Both the position numbers and the translations under genes were made by a program. Source: UBA5399 sp964592125 (lineage in GTDB: Bacteria > Bacillota > Clostridia > Christensenellales > Christensenellaceae). Taken from it: DNA of 24,217 nucleotides. The stretch spans positions 1-24,217 of the forward strand of contig CAZQBV010000036.1 of assembly GCA_964592125.1 (NCBI GenBank), read 5' to 3'. The notes under the pieces were generated by a model. It ran no database searches, was not told the DNA's origin, and saw nothing but the letters and a program-made list of their open reading frames with translations. The stretch's first letter is position 1. Every line of letters begins with the position of its first letter. Positions 22,004 to 24,217 of this stretch are shown piece after piece.

Positions 22004-23793
22004 CAGCCCTTTTTCCAGCGAACCAGCGTCGCAGTATATTGGCCGCCATCGCCCATCGCCTCAATCACATACTCACCAAAGCTTGCCGGAATCACCGTCG
22101 CCTGAAACAGGTTGATCTCCGTGCACAGCGCTGAATTTGCCTTGGAGTATACCCTTGCCCTGTTGCCCACCGTCAGTGTCAGCACATGGCAGAATTTCCC
22201 CTCTGTATCATATTCGCCCGCTTTGTTAAAGTGCACCCGCTCTATCTCAAACGGCATCTCCGGCACAGACGAATACCTGTCAATATAATAATCCTTTGTC
22301 CACTTGATGACAGATGGCCTTGCTCTCAGCTTGTGATCCACATAATCTTCCCTGCGGAATTTGGATACGTTAAACGAATGATCCATATGCATCTTCAACG
22401 GCTTACCCTTCATGGTCTTTGTGTTGTCATCCCAAGAGTTGCGCGCAAAATCATACGAGAAAAATGAGTACTCTGTCCCCGCAATGGATGGGCAGGTGTC
22501 CAACTCCAGCACCATCTGGTTACCGCCATGCCCGTGATCGGTTCCCGGCGGAATCAGATACAAATCCCCCACGCGGGATTCCCAGTTACAAATATATTCT
22601 TTCCAATCTGGAATCTCCTTCAAATTTTCAGATTCGCGGCACTTGGCCTCCCACTCTTCCAAATCGGCATCGTTAAAGAAGCCCATCCAAGTGTTTGCGC
22701 CCTCATACGCCTCCGCAATATAATACGTCTCATACCGCCCCAACGGCTCGTTGAATTTACGCTTCACATAATCCGTACTTGGGTGCGTGTGTATGGGCAT
22801 AGAGATCCTCTCCGCGGGTGTTGGCTTGGGGAAATATCCATCGTCCAGCCACGCGTCCAAAGGAAAAAGGTGTGGATATGCCTTGTGCAGATACCCGCCC
22901 ACCAGCTGCTCTGGGTATTGCATTAGGTTTACAAACGGCATGTTCAACGTTTTGCCCTCGCCCACCTCTATCAGAATAGAAAGCTCCGGCCCCGCCAGCT
23001 CGTTCCATGCGTTGCACTCCAATCCTTCGATATTCCAAAAATCCTTGTAGCGGTATGCACCCCAAGGGCCCGGCTGATAAATCTCCACTTCCTTGATCGG
23101 GTAGGTTAGCATGGTCTTGATAATTTCGTCATAAGATTGCTTGGGCAGCATCTTTAGCTCGTCCAAATAAATTGCTTCTACGTAATAGTCCATCTTCTCA
23201 ATTAGCTCGTGCTTTTGAAAATGCAGCAAAAAATAATCGCAATAATAATACTCTTTCCACAAATAATCGCTTTTGGGCGCATCCTGCCCAAACGGTGCCA
23301 GCTTGCCATCCCACATCTGCCACAAAAGCGGTTGCCTTGTCTTGTCAAAATAAAGGCTCTTGCAATAACCATCAAACAGCTCCGGAATTGCCGCGCCACA
23401 TCCGTACACCACCACACCCTTTTTCAATTTGCCCCGCAGCGCATCCACTTTTGCCCTGTCCATCAGGTCTATGATTCTGCCCTCCATATTGCAATACCCA
23501 AACCCGGGGTCATCGGTAATAAACGCCTGCTTGTACTGCGCAATTTCCTGTTCTGTTCGAAATACCGTGTTGATGTTGATAAATTCAGCATCACATAAAA
23601 TTTTTAATCCTTCAACAACACCCGCATAATCCACACCATACCAGCCATCCAGCGCCACCGCACCTTCTGCCGCCACAATCTGCGCCGCAATCGCTTTGAG
23701 TGTATCTTGCTTGCCCACCACAATCGAATCGACCGCTTGTGCAGATACGTTGATTTTGTTCTCTACGTTTTCTCTTCCTTCATATAATGGCAT
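22003..23793 (-). CDS. Two-domain protein with class I phosphomannose-isomerase-like C-terminus
   Basis: A 596-residue protein. The C-terminal part (from about residue 285) resembles class I mannose-6-phosphate isomerase/cupin enzymes, with putative metal ligands H335-T-H337 and H420-G-H422 and E430 (PPGTDHGHGG, VLELDT). The N-terminal part (about 20-260) resembles uridine-kinase-like P-loop folds (VALDGWYGVDY) but lacks the Walker A Lys-Ser, so it is probably not a kinase. AAAGGAGA lies 8 bases before the ATG. It is convergent with the D-lyxose isomerase operon and has its own promoter. It may isomerise or bind a sugar or sugar phosphate in the same pathway; the exact reaction is uncertain. 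Confidence 0.75.
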   Translation of the reverse strand: MPLYEGRENVENKINVSAQAVDSIVVGKQDTLKAIAAQIVAAEGAVALDGWYGVDYAGVVEGLKILCDAEFININTVFRTEQEIAQYKQAFITDDPGFGYCNMEGRIIDLMDRAKVDALRGKLKKGVVVYGCGAAIPELFDGYCKSLYFDKTRQPLLWQMWDGKLAPFGQDAPKSDYLWKEYYYCDYFLLHFQKHELIEKMDYYVEAIYLDELKMLPKQSYDEIIKTMLTYPIKEVEIYQPGPWGAYRYKDFWNIEGLECNAWNELAGPELSILIEVGEGKTLNMPFVNLMQYPEQLVGGYLHKAYPHLFPLDAWLDDGYFPKPTPAERISMPIHTHPSTDYVKRKFNEPLGRYETYYIAEAYEGANTWMGFFNDADLEEWEAKCRESENLKEIPDWKEYICNWESRVGDLYLIPPGTDHGHGGNQMVLELDTCPSIAGTEYSFFSYDFARNSWDDNTKTMKGKPLKMHMDHSFNVSKFRREDYVDHKLRARPSVIKWTKDYYIDRYSSVPEMPFEIERVHFNKAGEYDTEGKFCHVLTLTVGNRARVYSKANSALCTEINLFQATVIPASFGEYVIEAMGDGGQYTATLVRWKKG

Positions 23794-23796
23794 ACT

Positions 23797-23958
23797 CTAT
23801 CTCTCCTTTTTTTGATTGTCCTCACATCTACTGGCAACAGCTAAGTGCGCCAGGCTTTTTGGCAACCGAAAATACGCCCCCTGTTCATACAATAAGGAAA
23901 CTCGGCGCTGTAATATTTTCCAACGCTCCGAATCTTGTTTTGTGGTTAAAAAGTCCAT
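23797..23958 (-). CDS. Possible 53-residue leader ORF upstream of the PMI-like gene
   Basis: An ATG-to-TAG frame of 53 codons fills most of the leader between the predicted promoter and the PMI-like gene, ending 3 bases before that gene's ATG. The product starts MDFLTTKQDSERWK, is rich in charged residues and has no recognised domain or membrane segment. A weak GGGA lies 8 bases before its ATG. The downstream gene's Shine-Dalgarno is inside its last codons, so translation could be coupled. It may equally be a chance frame. Confidence 0.3.
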   Translation of the reverse strand: MDFLTTKQDSERWKILQRRVSLLYEQGAYFRLPKSLAHLAVASRCEDNQKKER

Positions 23959-23986
23959 GGCAAAAATCCCAAAATTTGTTATATAT

Positions 23987-24015
23987 AGTATATTCTTTTA
24001 TTGAAACGATTGCAA
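23987..24015 (-). promoter_or_regulatory. Sigma-A-type promoter for the PMI-like gene
   Basis: On the minus strand TTGCAA (24010-24015) and TATACT (23987-23992) are 17 bases apart. The -35 is embedded in GCAATCGTTTCAATAAA, which resembles operator O1 (TCAATCGTTTGAATAAA at 7980-7996), so a LacI-family regulator or CcpA-like protein may act here. The leader would be about 185 bases. Confidence 0.6.
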
Positions 24016-24090
24016 GCTGATTTGCTCTATTCTAACTATGTTGCCAGATCAATTTTTTCCTGCCCCAACTATTGACATATAGGAAAAATA

Positions 24091-24124
24091 AAAAAACCGA
24101 AACCGCATGGGTTAAGGGTTTTTT
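24091..24124. terminator. Bidirectional terminator-like hairpin
   Basis: AAAAAACC (24091-24098) and GGTTTTTT (24117-24124) enclose an inner AACC/GGTT stem with a GCAT loop. A/T runs on both sides give U-tracts in either direction. Confidence 0.55.
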
Positions 24125-24169
24125 AGTGTGTTTCGTTGATAGAAAAGATAGCGCTTGCGCGCGGGATAC

Positions 24170-24201
24170 AAAAATCGCACACCATCACAGATGATGCGCG
24201 A
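24170..24201 (-). terminator. Intrinsic terminator of a gene beyond the right edge
   Basis: On the minus strand, a 12-base stem with two G-U pairs (24190-24201 with 24175-24186) and a TGT loop is followed by TTTTT. This implies a minus-strand gene ending just right of the window. Confidence 0.7.
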
Positions 24202-24217
24202 CTTGTGGGCGGATTCA

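Larger units (their letters stand above)
24016..24217. other. Right-end gene-free region with terminators
   Basis: No gene is seen. It holds two terminator-like hairpins (24091-24124 and 24170-24201) and a GATAGAAAAG...GCGCTTGC motif (about 24138-24158) similar to the hairpin at 8029-8067. Confidence 0.6.

Noticed and set aside
24001..24015. CcpA cre site at the PMI-like promoter
   Set aside because: The sequence is one position short of the cre consensus on one strand and mismatched at a key position on the other.

Overview
The window looks like a carbohydrate-catabolism island from a Gram-positive, Clostridia-type anaerobe. The evidence is strong AGGAGG-type ribosome binding sites, lipoprotein signal peptides followed by Ala/Pro/Glu-rich linkers, sigma-A-type promoters, and a Firmicutes-like gene set. 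No 16S rRNA or housekeeping gene is present, so the genus cannot be named.

Layout. The left half (about 59-10252) is all on the minus strand. In transcription order it holds UroD-family protein U3 and a ribokinase (one operon), a LacI-type repressor, then a six-gene run: sugar-binding lipoprotein, permease, double ATPase, UroD-family U2, RbsD-type pyranase, UroD-family U1. The centre (10580-13177) holds unrelated minus-strand genes: an Rrf2/IscR-type regulator, a small XRE-family membrane-linked regulator, a poorly paired tRNA-Gly-like gene, and an M24 Xaa-Pro peptidase. The right half (13545-21639) is on the plus strand: ROK-type repressor, UroD-family U4, a second sugar-binding lipoprotein, a second double ATPase, a second permease, UroD-family U5, and a D-lyxose isomerase. 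A long two-domain protein with a phosphomannose-isomerase-like C-terminus lies beyond it on the minus strand (22003-23793).

How the genes fit together. There are two separate RbsABC/MglABC-like sugar importers, each with its own repressor (LacI or ROK) and sugar enzymes (RbsD plus ribokinase; D-lyxose isomerase, perhaps with the PMI-like protein). Each is interleaved with members of the uroporphyrinogen-decarboxylase (UroD/MtaA/CmuA) superfamily. Five such proteins occur in 21 kb with no haem or corrinoid genes, and they differ sharply at the metal-binding position. They are most likely catabolic enzymes acting on the imported sugars, possibly demethylating or lyase-type. That function is inference and is the main candidate for an undescribed system.

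Non-coding structure is abundant. A perfect 55-bp inverted repeat sits just after the last gene of each of the two long operons. A MITE-like element with terminal inverted repeats lies inside the second transporter operon, and a related copy ends at the stop of the PMI-like gene. There are also several terminators, LacI-type palindromes and a structured leader upstream of U3.
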